Source: Lysinibacillus sp.
GTDB taxonomy: Bacteria; Bacillota; Bacilli; Bacillales_A; Planococcaceae
Reading direction: 5' to 3'
DNA length: 15,882 nucleotides
Assembly (NCBI GenBank): GCA_012735355.1
Contig: JAAYHP010000218.1
Coordinates: forward strand, 1-15,882
The translations under genes were made by a program, and so were the position numbers. Shown here piece by piece: positions 15,173 to 15,882 of the stretch; position 1 is the first letter of the stretch, and every line of letters starts with the position of its first letter. The notes beneath the pieces are model-generated. The model searched no databases and was not told where the DNA came from. It saw only the letters and a program-made list of their open reading frames with translations.

Positions 15173-15487
15173 ATGCGTGGAATGGGCAATATGCAAAGCA
15201 TGATGAAAAAAATGCAAAAAATGCAAAAGGAAATGTTACAAGCACAGGAAGAATTAAATGCAAAAGAATTTGAAGGTACCGCTGGCGGTGGCATGGTGAA
15301 AGTTGTTGTCAATGGCGAGCGAAAAGTGCTTGATGTAGAGTTAGATCCATCTGTAGTTGATCCTGAAGATGTAGATATGTTACAAGATTTAATTATCGTT
15401 GCAACGAATGAAGCATTGAAAAAAGTGGAAGAAGAAACTGCATCGACAATGGGCAAATTCACTCAAGGCTTAAACCTTCCATTTTAG
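15173..15487 (+). CDS. yaaK: YbaB/EbfC-family nucleoid-associated DNA-binding protein
   Basis: 104 residues from the ATG at 15173, starting [20 protein letters not shown] as in B. subtilis YaaK. The family pattern is complete: an N-terminal amphipathic helix rich in M, K and Q, the glycine-rich EGTAGGGMV turn, a central strand pair, [13 protein letters not shown], and [12 protein letters not shown]. Members form small dimers that bind DNA and are often linked to recombination and replication loci. It sits 49 bases after dnaX and 14 bases before recR, the standard Bacillus order and surely one operon. Length and composition are normal. The exact role of YbaB proteins is not well settled. Confidence 0.96.
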   Translation: MRGMGNMQSMMKKMQKMQKEMLQAQEELNAKEFEGTAGGGMVKVVVNGERKVLDVELDPSVVDPEDVDMLQDLIIVATNEALKKVEEETASTMGKFTQGLNLPF

Positions 15488-15501
15488 GAGGTCCTTTTTA
15501 A

Positions 15502-15882
15502 ATGTACTACCCTGAACCAATATCAAAGCTCATTGATAGTTTCATGAAATTGCCAGGTATCGGTCCGAAAACTGCGGCTCGACTGTCATTTTTCGTTTTA
15601 ACGATGAAAGAAGATGCGGTATTGTCTTTTGCGAAGGCGCTAGTCGATGCAAAGCGAAATTTAACGTATTGTTCCGTTTGTGGGCATATTACCGACGTGG
15701 ATCCTTGCCAAATATGTTCCGATCAAACGAGGGATCCTTCCACAATTTGTGTTGTGCAAGATCCGAAAGATGTTATTGCGATGGAAAAAATGAAAGATTA
15801 TCATGGTTTATACCACGTACTGCATGGAGCCATCTCTCCGATGGATGGAGTTGGACCTGAAGACATCAATGTAGCTTCATTA
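15502..15882 (+). CDS. recR: Recombination protein RecR, N-terminal part
   Basis: The ATG at 15502 follows TAGGAGG (15485-15491, overlapping the yaaK stop) at a normal distance. The frame stays open to the right edge: 127 codons of a protein that is usually about 198 residues. It opens [14 protein letters not shown]. It shows the helix-hairpin-helix [15 protein letters not shown] (17-31), the four-cysteine zinc module Cys57, Cys60, Cys69 and Cys72, and the beginning of the Toprim domain ([15 protein letters not shown], then [15 protein letters not shown]). RecR acts with RecF and RecO to load RecA on gapped DNA. The visible part is intact; the rest of the Toprim domain is outside the window. 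Confidence 0.98.
   Translation, partial: MYYPEPISKLIDSFMKLPGIGPKTAARLSFFVLTMKEDAVLSFAKALVDAKRNLTYCSVCGHITDVDPCQICSDQTRDPSTICVVQDPKDVIAMEKMKDYHGLYHVLHGAISPMDGVGPEDINVASL

Noticed and set aside
15142..15462. 106-codon minus-strand frame opposite yaaK, and a 63-codon plus frame at 15669-15860
   Set aside because: Both are shadows of well-recognised yaaK and recR.
1..15882. Insertion sequences, phage genes, integrase or attachment-site duplication around the tRNA-Ser
   Set aside because: I saw no transposase or integrase frame, and no repeat of the tRNA 3' end elsewhere in the window.

Overview
The window looks like the chromosome of a low-GC Firmicute of the order Bacillales. The evidence is the dnaX–ybaB(yaaK)–recR order at the right end, a long Bacillus-type SRP RNA (scr) with an Alu domain, AGGAGG-type ribosome binding sites, sigma-A promoters and several TTG/GTG starts. 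I do not name a genus.

Layout: (1) Positions 1-422, minus strand: N-terminal part of a multi-pass membrane protein cut by the left edge, possibly the membrane sensor of a GlnK/YcbA-like histidine kinase. (2) Positions 500-647, minus strand: tRNA-Ser(UGA) with its own terminator and a strong promoter at 663-691. (3) Positions 770-1178, plus strand: promoter, SRP RNA and a strong intrinsic terminator. (4) Positions 1261-13117, plus strand: a tightly packed eight-gene operon preceded by a good match to an ECF sigma (SigW-type) promoter. It encodes a secreted/membrane protein with an amidotransferase-like fold, an ABC ATPase, an ABC-2 permease, a three-TM protein with coiled coil and Q/G/S/N-rich tail, a MoxR AAA+ ATPase, a DUF58 protein, a BatA-like vWA membrane protein, and a large membrane protein with two vWA domains around an inactive amidotransferase-like domain. 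(5) Positions 13118-13380: intergenic region with a GC-rich nested inverted-repeat element that ends in a T-run, then the dnaX promoter. (6) Positions 13381-15882: dnaX, ybaB/yaaK and the first 127 codons of recR.

How the genes may work together: the stable-RNA and dnaX-recR parts are core housekeeping (translation, protein targeting, clamp loading, recombinational repair). In B. subtilis scr lies directly upstream of dnaX, so the eight-gene operon occupies that junction here. By predicted topology the MoxR ATPase, the DUF58 protein and the ABC ATPase are cytoplasmic. The two vWA membrane proteins, the first gene's product and the Q/G/S/N-rich tail face outward. The outward-facing parts contain no cysteine. 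The simplest reading is one membrane-spanning machine, a MoxR/vWA chaperone system coupled to an ABC exporter and induced by envelope stress. Individual families are recognisable, but I know of no assigned substrate or function for the whole set, which makes it the best candidate here for an undescribed system.

The second point of interest is an in-frame A AAA AAG heptamer in dnaX at codons 432-434, close to where E. coli dnaX frameshifts to make gamma.
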